Below, piece after piece: positions 23,651-36,900 of a stretch of DNA of 64,000 nt. Origin of the DNA: Anadara kagoshimensis (lineage: Eukaryota > Mollusca > Bivalvia > Arcoida > Arcidae). Location of the stretch: contig CM037869.1 in the NCBI GenBank assembly GCA_021292105.1, positions 36,149,835 through 36,213,834 of the forward strand, in the 5' to 3' direction. A program made the translations under genes and the position numbers. The notes under the pieces are model-generated. The model did no database searches. It worked only from the letters and a program-made list of their open reading frames with translations, and was not told the origin of the DNA. Within the stretch, counting starts at the first letter, position 1; the number at the start of each line of letters is the position of its first letter.

Positions 23651-24454
23651 TCATACAGATGTATTATTGACGTGATGTTAAAAATTCTATATATTAATTA
23701 TTGTGAAAAATGATTTTTTTTTGTTATTGATAAATTTTCATTTCTATTAAAAATTATAATTGTAAATGAAGATTTGTCGTAATATAAATTGATTTTTTTT
23801 TCAAAAAAAAATTACAGTTTAAAACATCCACTTGTATATACAAGTCCGTCTCGAAAGTTTTTAGCACCCCATAAAAGTTTTTTTTTTTCAATGATTTTTT
23901 AATAGTTACTAACATGTGATATACCACTAGATCTAACCGATGTAAATTTGATTCTAGAAAGTTGCAAAACACGATTATCTCCCTTTAAAAATTTCAGACA
24001 CAAAAACTGCCGTCCTTTTGCAAAAATTATTCCAGTCACTGAAAACAAAGCATATGTTCCAATACATAAATACAATCTTTCTACGTCAAATGGTACTACG
24101 AAACATCTTTTTGCAGTAAAATAATAATCCTTATTACCATTTTCTCATAGTTTTATTATTTTCTTACAGGTAGATCTTAATTTTTACCATAAAAGTAAAG
24201 TTTTTATATTCCTTTTTCGGTATTTACCATTCATTTAGTCCATATTTGAAGAAATTGTTGTTTTTTTTCATTTTTTTCATTAGTTTTCATCAGATATTTC
24301 TTTGCAGTGTGATTATTCAAGTCTTTTCTATCTTACTGCGCGCAGACTGACTCTTTTGCTTCAACGGTAAGTTTTGTAACTTGAATTGCGACTCAACAGA
24401 TATTTTAATATCCATTTAAATTACATAATTATTTATTAAGTTATAATTTTTAAG

Positions 24455-24530
24455 CGATAAACGACTGTTTCGTAATTCCATTCCTCATCAGTGGTGCTTG
24501 AACCAAAATTAAAAACTTACATGAAAAGTA
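24455..24530 (-). repeat. Family C fragment
   Basis: 'cgactgtttcgtaattccat', then 'tcctcatcagtggtgcttgaaccaaaatt' is the reverse of the conserved family C centre. Confidence 0.55.
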
Positions 24531-25154
24531 TCTTTTTAAATGTTATGGGTTGTCTTCTACCAAGGTTAACTTATTTAATGTGAGAAAACAGTATAGTTGG
24601 TAAAAGCGAGTGTAAATTTCGGCCTATGCCATTAAACACAGATTAGCTTCTTTCTTTAAAAATATCTATAATTCAATTCCATCAAAACATACTTTAGTTC
24701 TTGTGCAGAAAAGATTGTATATTGGGAGATATTTAAACATTGTTCAAAGTAAATAATGAATTTATTTGTCTTGTTGTCTTTACCTTTTGTTGTAAACAAC
24801 ATCATCGGATATGGAAAAGGTTTTTTTTTTAAATTTCATTGTATTAGGGGACATTTGCTAACAATTGAATTTGTTTTTATAAACAAAATTAACTGCATAA
24901 TAATGGACTACATAAATTATTTATATACTTCTGATACAACAAAAACAAATTACAACTTACAAACAATACACCTTGCAACATCCAAGTAAACACTGGTTGA
25001 ATTGATTGGATGAAAAATTGTAACTAATGCTACTAGAACTGGATACTTATTCCATATTATTCCATAATTCCCAAAGACACCGGTGTTATTTTGGTCATCT
25101 GCTAAATGACAAAGGTTAAATTGTCATTTCATTTTAAAGATTTATGTCAGGATA

Positions 25155-25398
25155 ACAAGGTAAAATATACTATAATTGTCTAAATTTCCTGCAAATTTAA
25201 ATTTAAATTTCTAAAAAACTAATTATATACTCCCTCGTGCAAGGTGTTTCTTTAGCTTAATTTGGTAAAATATATTTTGGTCCTTTTGGTGGCTTTTCGG
25301 CATGTTCAAAATAAGTTTGGTCCAAGCACTACTGATGAGGAATTGTATTCCGAAACGGCCGTATAGTGCTGTAAATATAAACTGGTATAATATGTAAC
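25155..25398 (+). repeat. Family C dispersed element
   Basis: Forward copy from 'tatactataattgtctaaat' to 'actggtataatatgtaa', including 'cactactgatgaggaattgt' and 'ccgaaacggccgtatagtgc'. Confidence 0.75.
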
Positions 25399-25687
25399 TA
25401 AACAGTACAATATTTTCGACGAAGGAAAGCTACTATCATCAATTTTTTTCGATTAACTAACATATAAAAATAAATGACAATGACATATTTCTTTGATTCA
25501 TGATGGACAATATGATGTAAAAAGTTACTACAATTGCTCTATGGTACTGTAAATTTCAAAAGGTCCTATAACGCCAGTGTTTTAGAACATAATATACTAC
25601 TTTTGAAAAAAATATGTTTTGTCTGAAGATTAATATACTAATAGGTTCAGATAAGTTTGAAACGATATTGATTTCAAGGTTGTATAA

Positions 25688-25965
25688 TCAAAAACAAACA
25701 TACTTATCCATTTCCGAATCACAATCCAGAAGCAAAGTAAAAACTTTGGAACTGACACGTTAGGTTAGACACGTGAACTTCCACAGGGAAGTGAGGCCGG
25801 GTGCTCCGGAAGGGTAAGCACCTCCTGTTTAGCTAGCTACACCCGCCACGTGTGTAATCAAAATTGTGTGAAAGGAACATGGAACTATGAGACGTCAAAT
25901 ATATCCAAGGCAATCCTGGACACAGAGACATCAAACTTATCAACAATACTGTGATGACGGCCATA
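25688..25965 (-). repeat. Family A element, long copy
   Basis: Reverse copy from 'tcaaaaacaaacatacttat' through the 'ccggaagggtaagcacctcc' core to the far end 'atcctggacacagagacatc' and 'ctgtgatgacggccataaaa'. It is one of the copies that define the longer form of the family. Confidence 0.85.
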
Positions 25966-26324
25966 AAAAATTACATAAAAAATAAAATTCTTGTGCCATA
26001 AGTGTCATAAATTGAATTCGAGACATGAAAATCAAATTAAGCGATATCAAATTACAAAAGTTATCACTTTTATTGATGTTGTTTTAATTTTTATCATTTT
26101 TATCTAAAAATCCTTTACTATTTTAAGCTTTTCAAACATTTTGTATTTCTTTTATTAAAACATTTTGATATAGAGTTTTTCGAAAAAATTATTATACATA
26201 CATAAATCTTTTTAAATATGTATGGAGAATATGTTCCTTAAAAATGGGATATTACAGCAGACATCCAAACCGCATTTCACTGTCAATAAAATGCATATCA
26301 AAATAATAAACCTAATAAGTTTCA

Positions 26325-26372
26325 CCTAACTTGTCAGCTTCAAAGATTTTACTGTGATATGGACATGGATTA
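26325..26372 (+). repeat. Family A end fragment
   Basis: 'acctaacttgtcagcttcaa', then 'gatatggacatggattagtat' is only the outer end of family A. Confidence 0.5.
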
Positions 26373-26697
26373 GTATTTTATTTTTTAGACCTAGGCATTG
26401 CATGCATATATTAAGACCTTTTAACCATAACATTTACATCTAGAAGGTGTGGCATTTTTTGCTGTTTAATTAAATATGGCAATTTGATATTTGAAAGAAA
26501 TTGCCTGGGGAATTGTAGTTTTGACTATATTGTTATTGCGCATATAAAAAGTAAAATAACTAGATTTTATCATTATAATAAGTGATTGCTTTTTCACAAA
26601 ATTATATGAAATAAATCTCCAATACCGTTTGGAAACGTTGTGTTTAACTGATAACAAATGAAAAAACTACAAGATTCCTTCAGACCACAGGTCTCAA

Positions 26698-26872
26698 ACT
26701 TTTTCTATGAAATACATGAGGTACCGTGTAATTTATTAAGCTCACTTAACATGTTGCAATTGAATGTTGCACTTTCGACTTATTTCTATGAAATACATGA
26801 AATACCGTTTACCTTATTTAGCTCACCTAACATGTATCAATTGCATGTTGCAAAATCTAATTACTTCCACAG
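26698..26872. repeat. Tandem duplication of about 86 bp
   Basis: 'tttctatgaaatacatga.gtaccgt ... ttaagctcacttaacatg ... ttgcaa' occurs twice head to tail. A 76-codon open frame across it mirrors the duplication and is not a supported gene. Confidence 0.65.
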
Positions 26873-26989
26873 TGAATTAAGTCTTTAATTTGAGGTCAAT
26901 TATTATAATAATGTTTGTAAAAAGATTTCATAAGGTGTTGTCTCGTGGTGAGTTATGCTGTTGAAGACAATATTTCGAATATCATAAAC

Positions 26990-27250
26990 AAACATACCAA
27001 CTCATGATCAAATCAAAATCTCAAGTAAGCTAGAAACTTTGAAACGTTCAAATGAAGTTACGCTGTACTTCCACCATGGAAATGAGTTCCGTGTTTAGGC
27101 TGCAAAGAAAGATAGGTACTCCCAGTTTCAATGGTTACACCCGCAAATGTCTGAAATTGAAATTTAGACTGAAAGAGACACAGAGCTAAGGAAGTTAAGA
27201 ATATCAAGAGTAAGTTTTGAAACAGAGACATCATTCAATATTGTGATGCC
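26990..27250 (-). repeat. Family A element, strongly diverged
   Basis: Reverse copy recognisable from 'aaacaaacataccaactcat', 'gtacttccaccatggaaatg' and 'gacacagagcta ... acagagacatcattcaatat'. Confidence 0.6.
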
Positions 27251-27404
27251 CACTATTAAACTATTTGAGGGCATTAATAAGTTTGAGTTTGCAATACGTC
27301 ATTATTTCAACAGGATTTTCAATCGTTTTACTTAATTGAAAAATTAATACTTCCTTCGATGTATCAAATCAAGCAAGCGTTTCATTTAAATATAAACATA
27401 AATC

Positions 27405-27640
27405 TAAATTGCTTTTAGTTAAAATGTTAAAGTCTTCAAAACCTAAGGTATACTCCCTCATACAAAGTATTTCCTTAGCTGATTTTGGTAAAATATATTT
27501 TGGTCCTTTGGGTTTCTTTTCAACACCTTGGAAAACAGTTTTGGTTTTATAATTTTGGTTCAAGCGCTACTGATGAGAAATAGTATTCCGAAACAGCCGT
27601 CTAGTGTTGTAAAATAAGGACTGGTATAATATGTAATTAA
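27405..27640 (+). repeat. Family C dispersed element
   Basis: Forward copy: 'aaaacctaaggtatactccc', 'ttggtaaaatatattttggt', 'gcgctactgatgagaaatag' and 'actggtataatatgtaatt'. Confidence 0.75.
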
Positions 27641-27782
27641 AAACAAAAACATAATGGCAGTTGTAAAAGTGCTATTATAACTGAACATTAGACATTTAAT
27701 CTTTTATCAAAAATCGTCAGTTATCACCAATCTTCCAAATATGTTGTTTTTTGTTTTGTCGTTTGTATTGCTTTCTTTCATT

Positions 27783-27852
27783 GTCAGTTCCAAAGTGTTT
27801 ACTTTACTTCTGGATTGTGATTCGGACATGGATTAGTATGTTTGTTTTTTAT
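27783..27852 (+). repeat. Family A end fragment
   Basis: 'gtcagttccaaagtgtttac', then 'ttgtgattcggacatggatt' is the outer 70 bp of family A. Confidence 0.65.
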
Positions 27853-28127
27853 TACCCTTTAATGAGCCGTAATTTATTCTTTGTTTCTTGTCGTTGTTAA
27901 GTACATATTTTAGCAAGACTCTCTTCTTCTTCTCTATTGTACATTCAATTTGTTGACAAATTTACAAAAAAGTAGAAAAAGATATTTTTCTGTTTACTCG
28001 CGATTTACCAGCATAGAAAACATCAAGCTATTTACTATGAGAGAATAAGTTTTAAAATGTATATAGCAAAGAGTATAAATCATTTTTGTTATGTGTTTAT
28101 GTTGTTTTGAATATGCGTTTTAAAATA

Positions 28128-28318
28128 GGTACAGTCCAACCTGCCTTAAAGGTCACCTCTATATTAGGACCACCTGCTTATAAAAGCAAGTAGAATTGAA
28201 TACCAATTGTTCTTTATTAATATTATTTGAACCTGTATTTAAGGACCACCTGCCCATAAAGGCCATTTTACTGGTTCCCTTCAGCACCTTTTATAGACAG
28301 GTTTGACTGTATAGGATT
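28128..28318. repeat. Family D palindromic element
   Basis: Starts 'tacagtccaacctgccttaa' and ends 'agacaggtttgactgtata'. The two ends are inverted repeats (acagtcnaacctg...caggttngactgt), with further inverse motifs 'ggccacct/aggtggcc' inside. About 190 bp, non-coding. Confidence 0.7.
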
Positions 28319-28344
28319 CGGGTTAATCAAAAGTACCCCGAGGA

Positions 28345-28645
28345 TATCACAAACTCAGTAGGCAATAATTTCGTATTGTTGTCAGAAATATACTATAATT
28401 GTCTAAATTTCCTGCAAGTTAAAATTTGAAATTTCTCAAAAACTAAGGTATACTTCCTCTTGCAAAGTATTTCCTTAGCTTCATTTGGTAAAATATATTT
28501 TGGTCCTTTGGGAAGCTTTTCAACATCTTTAAAATAATTTTGGTTTCATAATTTTGGTCCTAGCACTACTGATGGGGAATTGTATTCCGAAACGACCGTC
28601 TAGTGCTGAAAAATTAAAACTGGTATAATATGTAATACATCATTT
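28345..28645 (+). repeat. Family C dispersed element, full-length reference copy
   Basis: Forward copy beginning 'actcagtaggcaataatttc', then 'aaatatactataattgtct', 'gcactactgatggggaattg' and 'tgaaaaattaaaactggtataatatgtaat'. It matches the reverse copy at 23183-23462 over its length. Confidence 0.8.
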
Positions 28646-29107
28646 TGTAATTATATACAGTGCTTCTTTAGAGTCAGAAGTTTAAATAATCATTTGTTTC
28701 AATGTGTCATAGTTTAACATATTGTTTTACATATTATTATTAATAATATTAACTCATCGCAAGATACGCTGAATAATTGTTTTTAATTAGATACATATAA
28801 ATGATCATTTTTAACATCATGTTATTAAAGCTTATTAGTGATAATCGACGGTATATTATTTATAATTATAACATAAAATGCAAAATCATCGTAGCAATAA
28901 TAATGAAACATAAAACGAAAGAAATTATATATGTTTTATTATTTCTTATTCTCTAAGACTTTATAATTTTATCACTATAAAAGCAGCCGTGTTAGAATAT
29001 TTTATATATTCATAGTTTATGATAAAATATATATTTATGTTACGGAAAGTTTGGCAAATAATTATGCCGTATCAATAACAACAGTGGCCAGACTGCGAGG
29101 TAAGTGA

Positions 29108-29458
29108 GTAATGATTTGAATTGATTTATGGTGTTTAATGTCCCAGTCAAGAATATTTTACTTAAATCGAGACGTCGCCAGTTATAGGCGAAGGTGCAGA
29201 ATGTTTGCCTGTGCGTTGAGCTGATGACATTATACAGCAGGGTTCTTTATCTTGCCAAGCCCATCGTTACACGGGACCTCGTTTATTTTAAGTTCCCATC
29301 CAAAGGGAATCGCGACTTTTATTTCGTAAAGCCGAGTGCTTGGCAAAAGAACAGTCACTACCCACTTTCAAGTCTTGGGTCAAACCCGGCCATAGATCGA
29401 ACCCACGACATCCCACTTACGGAACGAGCACTCTACCGACTGAGCTACCGCAATGGTT
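29108..29458 (-). mobile_element. tRNA-derived SINE, family 1
   Basis: Read on the minus strand, the head is tRNA-like: 'ggtagctcagtcggtagagt' (box A-like) and 'gggttcgatc'-type box B about 45 bp on. A body and the tail 'gacgtctcgatttaagtaaa' and 'gggacattaaacacca' follow. Eight copies occur in the window. The tRNA-like part is not a tRNA gene because it is continuous with the SINE body. Confidence 0.85.
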
Positions 29459-29647
29459 GAGATAAGTGACAGAAAAACAAAACATTCTGGTCAACAAATA
29501 ACACTTATAAATGTAGTAAACAAATAACATTAATAGATGTAGTTAAAGTCAGAAGTTACAGCTAAGAATGGGATAATGGTATATATGTAAAACTTTTATT
29601 CAATTTTATCATGCCGAATTAGTTTGTTTGACCAACCCGCCTGTGAA

Positions 29648-29715
29648 ATGTATAAGCAAAAACAAAAATAGTAATCCATGTCTGAATCAAGTAAAGACTT
29701 TGGAACTGGTAAGTT
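29648..29715 (-). repeat. Family A end fragment
   Basis: 'gtaatccatgtctgaatcaa', then 'gtaaagactttggaactggtaag' is the outer end of family A, about 200 bp before receptor exon 1. Confidence 0.55.
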
Positions 29716-29902
29716 TAAAAAATAGGTTAAAATTCTATGCTTTTATGAGTTAAAGAATTTTTGATGATAATAATTAAATTCTATGCTTTTATGAGTTTAG
29801 AATTTTTGAAGTTTAATTCTTGTACATTTTTAAATTTACAGTTTTTCATTTTTTTTCATGGAAAGCAATTGATCTAGCAAAATATAACATTTTATATTTC
29901 AG

Positions 29903-29965
29903 TCAATTCTGCCATTATGATCTTGCTGCTGTTTTTATGCCTTTTTATCGCAAATATACACTCCG
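29903..29965 (+). CDS. Receptor exon 1: 5' UTR end and signal peptide
   Basis: Acceptor 'attttatatttcag' ends at 29902, so at least one untranslated exon lies upstream. The ATG at 29917 opens MILLLFLCLFIANIHS, a short hydrophobic signal peptide. The donor G|GTAAGT at 29966 leaves phase 1, which matches the next exon at 31815. This ATG is chosen because it is the only one giving a secretion signal in the right phase. Confidence 0.7.
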
Positions 29966-32900
29966 GTAAGTGATTTATTTTACTTACTTCGCTCAGTCTG
30001 TTTCAATCGCTTTTTAGTTGTTAACGTCCTCTGTAGCGGCCACAGGGGCCTACTCTTTTTCGAACTCTACATAGGTGTCTCAAGCTTGGACTAAGACACG
30101 GGACCTCGGTTTTGAGTCTCATCCGAATGACTACTAGTTTATAGCTTTTAACAGCTTTAGTATGAGCAGAAGATGAACATCATCTCAGAAAATTTCCAAG
30201 TCCCGAGTGAGGTTCAAACCTACAACCGTTGACTTTGAAAGCCAGTGGCAGTACCGCTCGACCATGTCCGCCCATTATTAGAATAACATACAATCACACT
30301 AAAATAAAAAGCATATGCTCGGTTCTTTTTTAAACAATAATAAATATATGTGTAAAGACAACAATAAATGGGAATTGAATGTTGTTCAACGTCGTTCAAT
30401 TTTCAAGCTATTCGCGACAAGAACTATTTTAATAATTCCTATGGATTAATCTATGAACAAGTTCGTGTATGCATGTTAAGTCCCAGTATGTTTTATGGTC
30501 TGCCTCGTACTAGCGCGCACTCAGGGCGACATTAACGTGCTAGCTCACAGAGTCAGTACGCCGCAGACAAGCGTACCACTTCCCCAGTCACATTATACTG
30601 TTACCAGGTCAACCAGTAACGGCCAACGACAAGGAAAATTCACTTTCCTACATGTAGTCTGAGCTGGTCCCTAACGAAAAATGTATACAGACATGTCTTT
30701 GTGAAGATACTAATTGAATAAATGATTTTATTGACATAAAATGATTTTGTGATTCTGATTAGTTCTATATATTTACATTTATTATATAATTAATAAATTC
30801 CATCTTTATGATTGGATAAAACGGTAACACGTGACCATTGGATCTCACATCATATACCACGGATTTTCCGGTGAATATCAAATCCGGTGTATGTCATCGA
30901 TTTTTGTTGACGTTCTCCGTAAAATGATTAGAACGTCATCAATTAAGTGTACGCAAGTGATTATGTCTTGTTATTTTTTTTTTTATAGAACGTTGACGTT
31001 ATGGCATTATCAATTTACAATGTAGAGTGTAATTGATTGTGTCTCATCCGGGATGCCATTTATTTTTTCATAGAATCAGACTTAAAAAGTCAGATGATCT
31101 AACTAATGCGGGATAATTTTAGTGTGATCAACAGGGTGGACAGTGAAATCTAACATCGGTAAAATAGTTAGATTGCCTGGACACAGGTTTGTGAAAACAT
31201 TGTCAACGAAGTGCCACAGTGGCTAAATTATATAATAAAACAGTTATGGACTTTTTAGTGGTTGTATATGGTGTGATATTCACCGGAAAAATAAATATTG
31301 ACCTCGGCTGTCGCCTCGATCAATATTTATTTTTCGGTGAATATCACACCATATACAACCACTAAAAAGTCCATAATTGTATATATTATGCTTGATTGTG
31401 TTAATAAACTATGTTTGAGACCAAATTAAGTTATATAAGACTATACTTACATTTTGTTAATGTAACGTCTCTCATCTCTTGCTTACACCTATACCGTGAC
31501 GTCATTGGTTGGGTGTTCCAGCAATCGGAATTGCATGTCGTACACGGCAGTGTTTCAATTTATTTAAGGGTTCACTCGATAACAAAAATAAGATTTTCAA
31601 AATAGCGAAATGTAAATATTACCATTGAACTGTCTAGAAATAACTTTTATAGTTCTGTAACTTCCATTGCAGTGCAAAGCAAACTAATCATATCGCACTA
31701 GCGCGCATCATTTAGTTTGCTTTACACGGCAATGGAAGTAATAGCATTATAAACGCCATTTCTAGACAGTTAAATTGTTAACTAACTCTTAATATACGTA
31801 CAACATTCCTACAGGAATTTCGCAAGATTCATTTGACTTCCCTGCAGTCAACACTACATGGTTTAGATCAACATTGCTTGGAACATTTGCAACAACAAGG
31901 CATCATGTCACTGGTTTAGGCAACAAAACGAATGCTAGAGAATTTATAGTGAAACATTTTAAAAATTTACAGCTGACTGTGGAGTATGACGAGTTCATGT
32001 CGGAAAAGTTAAAGGTAAAGAATTATATCCAGATAAACACAATAATGATTTTCATACTTTCAAATAATCACAAACAAACATACTAATCAATGTCTTAATC
32101 ACAATCCAGAAGCAAAATAAAACTTTGGAACTGACATGTCAGGTTAGACGCGTGAACTTCCACCAGGAAGAGACCAGGTGCTCCGAATTTAGCCAAGGAA
32201 ATACTTTGCATAAGGAAGTATACCTTCGTTTTTGAAGAATTTCAAATTTTAACTTGCAGCAAATTTAGACAATCGTATATTTCTGACACTAATACACAAT
32301 TATTGCCTACTGAGTTTTTTATATTCTCTGAGCACTAGCCACCAACATAGGGTTTGCCTTAACTTATGCCTGGGTTTTATTCCATGACCACCAAACTAAA
32401 GAAAAATAAAGCAACGTTAGTCATCAAGACTAAGGGTTCGACGTAATAACTGTTATCTCAGAATTGTTTTTTGGGGCTTTGATTGTTTAATAAAAAATAT
32501 TTTATCAAATTAACACTGGTTAAAGTCAGTTGGTCCTGCAACAAATGTAAAAATATCAAACCATTGGGAAAAAGAAAATATATAAGATTTTATACGGCCT
32601 ATTGAGTATTTTGATTGTACATCTTTTAATGTAAATTATAATATAGCTAAACAGGAGGTGCTTACCCTTCCAGAGCATCCTGGCTCACTTCCCTGGTGGA
32701 AGTTCGCGTGTCTAACCCGACTTGTCATTTCCAAAGTTTTTTTACTTTGCTTCTGGCTATTGTTGGCGTCCCATAGTCCTTGTTTCTTCAATTCTTAAAT
32801 TTTATAATTTATCTGCGGAAAGCGTAGCTATCTAAACAGGATGTGCTTACCTTTCCGCAGCACACGGACTCGCTTCCCTGGTGGAAGTCAACGTGCTCAA

Positions 32901-33891
32901 CTTAATTTGTCAGTTTTCAAAAATTTTACTATGCTTTGTGATTGTAATTTGAACATGAATATTTGTGTCTGTTTTTCATTTGATTTCTTTGGATGCTTAG
33001 GTGACTGCTGACTGTATTGCCAAAGGTTTACCATCGCATCGAAACTGCCGACCTAGGTCCTTGCCTAATTCCTGTCTTTAAGACAATGCAGAAATTTGCC
33101 ACCTCGTTGTATCATCGTTGCTTCATGCTTGACACGTATGCTTCGTTTGTAGCCCATAACATTTTATTTTATTTATGTATTTATTCTGATCTCCAAATAC
33201 GTTACACTTTTCAGATTCCTGGCGTCAATATAATTGGTATTCTACCTGGATATCAACATGACTCTCTCGATACCATATATACTGTCGGTGCATACTATGA
33301 CACAAAGAGTATAACTGAAGGTAAGAGAAGTTAAGGGTCATCTAAGTAGGAAAATTCATGTGAAAACCATTTGGTTGAAAATCGTGAGAGAGGGGTACAA
33401 TTATGAAATTACCCACACAAGTGTGAAGATTAATAATTAAAAATAAACCAGTAAACTATTTGTTGCATTTTTATGGAAATTGTGCGAAAATACACGTTTA
33501 AAAATGTATGTTCTATTTCACTGTTCAACCGAACATAAGACATTTATTTAAAAAAGTAGAACTTTGATAATTCGAACTTCGATATCTCGAATACCACGGA
33601 TAACTTAAACCATGATATTGTCTTGACCGGTTTTCGATAAAAACTATATTAATACAACTTCGATAACTCAAACTCAAATAACCATAATATCTCCGATAAC
33701 TAGAATTGCTTTCATTATACCCCCGCTTAAAAAGTGGGGGTATATAATGATAGGGGGTGTCCGTCCGTCCTTCCGTCATTCCGTTACACCTTTGGGTACC
33801 TATCTCTTATCCGCAACTCCTCCTAAAACCTTAAATGGATTTTCATGATACTTTCACACAATCTTTGTGAAATAATGTAGATGTGCACCTC

Positions 33892-33938
<47 letters not shown>

Positions 33939-36900
33939 TTTATTGCTTTAAGGCCTCCAGCCCATGGCATTATATATATACCTCCTATTTAAAAATTTGA
34001 TCTGATGGATTTTTTGGAGCGGTGGGTATTTTTTGTGACCTTGTGGCTCACAGTTTTTCTAGTTTTTTTCTACTCACCCAGACTTTATGTATGAATGTAT
34101 TGACATACTATTGATAATTCTTTTTTACATGAAGAATAGTTTTCATAATAAAATTTTAAAATTTACAGATATTTTTAATCTTTTATATATCAGGAATGTT
34201 TAACAACGGTGCTGGTGTAGTAGCAATGTTGGAATCAGCTAGACTCCTTGTTAAAGGCGGTAGAAAACGAAACACATTGTTGTTTGTTGCTTTTGACTTG
34301 CATGCAACAGGTAAATTGTCTAAATGACTCATAAATACTACACTACTTACCGTATACAAACATACAAATCCTGTAAAAAACCACTGCAGTTGGTCAGTTT
34401 GTAGAGTGCTCGCAACGTAAGTGAGAGGTCGTGGGTTAGAACCCCGAACAGGTCAGACCTAAAACTTGAAATAGGTATTGTCTGTTCTTTCGCCAAGCAT
34501 TAGGCATTACGAAATGAAAGTCACGGTTCCTTAGAATGGAAACTTAAATAAAACAGGTCATGGTAGGCATGGCACGATAAAGAACCCTGCTGTATATATA
34601 TAATGCCATCAGTGCAACGTACAGGCAAAATTTCTGCACCTTCGCTTATAGCTGGCGACGACTCGATATAAGTTAAATACTTTTGACTGGGATGTTAAAC
34701 ACCTTTACTTAACTAAATCGTGTAAAGGATAGTCATACGGATAAGACAGGAATCGCAGAACATTCACCTCTTTGGGGTCATTAATCAGAACAGTAAATGT
34801 TTGTCCAAACCATCAATTAAAGGACCAATAAAAACTTACACTTTCATTTGACCCAATTCTTTAATGGTGTTACTCCAGTTTCAACGCATATATATGTCTC
34901 TGGTGCTTTGGTCCAAGCACTACTGATGAGGAATTGTATTCCGAAACTACCGCCTAGTACTGTAAAATTAAAACTTGTATAATAAATTATGTAACTTGAC
35001 CTATATAAATAGATATATAATATTCAGAAATGACCAAAAAGTATATACATTTCTTCAGTGATCCAAGTTTTAGATGGGGCAGTACAAAATGAATAAAATT
35101 TTGGTTAATTGTTTTATCCCTACCAACATGCTGATAAAACATTTCCTACATTATTTGATGTCTCTGTGCCCAGGAATGCTCTAGATATATTTGACGTCCC
35201 AAAGTTCCGTGTCCCTTTCACACAATTTTGATTACAAACGTGGCGGGTGTAGCTAGCTAAACAGGAGGTGCTTACCCCTCCGGAGCAAACGGACTTACTT
35301 CACTGGTGGAAGTGATTATTTGAAAGTATAAAAATCATGATTGTTTTTATCTGGATATAATTTAGTAATCTACATGTTTTAGAAAATCGGGATCAGGAGA
35401 GGTGTTGTCAAGGATCGAAACATTTTGTGAATGTATGGCTAGAAAACTATTTGATGGAAAGTCGCAAGAAGAACAAGAATGTCGAGTTTGGCGGTACTAT
35501 TATTCTGGAATCCATCTTGAATTATGACAATATACCAAGTTCACAAGAAGTTAATTTAAAAGGTACTTTAGGGGCATTGGTAAGTATTACACAATAAATC
35601 AATTGACGGATCGCCTCCACCGACAGTGTTCCGACAAAAACCTGGCACGCTTGAATAACACACAAAAAGAATGTAAACTCGCTCTGAATTATGCAATTTA
35701 ATAACATCACTGACACAAGAACGTCATTAGTTGCCGTGACGCTGCTTTATTATCTTGATGGCGGCTAGCTATATATAGTGTCGGAACATATTAAGCGTGG
35801 CCGGCGATACGTTAATTCTCCTTTGTTTCAAGCATTTTGATTTTGGTCATATTTTTCTGTTACGTTTGCGTGAATGGATTTGCTTTCATTGACGCCATCT
35901 TATTATGGATGACGCACAGAGGCATTTAAATTCCTACGCTATAACGATGCTATTTTTTTACATGCTTAAGCAATATTGTTATTTAACCTGTTAATTTCTT
36001 GTTGAAAAAAGTTCTATCAATGAATTATAAGAAATGAAATTAATTTTTCTTTTTGTTATGGAAGTATGAAAGAATTGCGCACGTAACATATTTTGCTACG
36101 CGAATTATTCAGTGTGCAAAATGTCTAATTCTTTGATACTTTCATAACAATAAATTTGTTGAGGCACGTATATTACAATACTATAGGTATTAGCCTAACG
36201 ATCATTTTGATATATGAAAAAAGGTCATTAGTTCAAAGGTCAAGGTCACAGATGCAAACACATCTGAAACGGTTGATTATCTGAAGAAGAGGAATACGGG
36301 CTCAGTGGTTAACACTCGTCTGAGAATATGTACACATCTCATGCGGTTGTTCAATAGTCAATTATATAAATAAAAGAAAATATCTAAGTTTTCAGCAGAT
36401 ATGGTCAATATACTATGATGTTTGCAAATTAAATGTATCTTGTCTTAAGCATGCTTCACCTAAAACATCTAAAAACTAGCTGCAGTATTTATAAACAGCT
36501 AAAATACATGTAGTAAAAACAAAACTTAAAAACTAGTCAATTTTAGTGTTTGTTTGCATCTGTGGCCTTTAAATCTATGATCTTTATTCATATATCAAAA
36601 TGATTTTTATGTCAATTCTTACAATGTTCCAATATAAAAAGTTTAAGAGCTCTTGAGAAGTATTCGTTTGCACGTGTGACCTTAATCTTTCAACCCATTA
36701 CCATTCAGATATCAAAATGACTGTTAAATCAATACCAACAATATTTTTATATACATGCCTATACACAACGTTAATAGTTTTTGAGATAATTAACCATTTC
36801 AGTATTTGTTTGTTTCTGCTATCTTGACCTTTGAAACCATGACCTTCATTCATAAATCAAATTAGTTTTTAAGCCAATGCCTGCAATATTTAAATATACA

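Noticed and set aside
29400-29458. tRNA gene (box A and box B present)
   Set aside because: The tRNA-like stretch continues into a SINE body repeated eight times; the acceptor stem is not closed. The same holds for 34379, 39060, 44660 and 55327.
33017-33214. 5' part of the 105-codon frame before exon 3
   Set aside because: It lies upstream of the acceptor at 33214 and does not resemble the M28 family.
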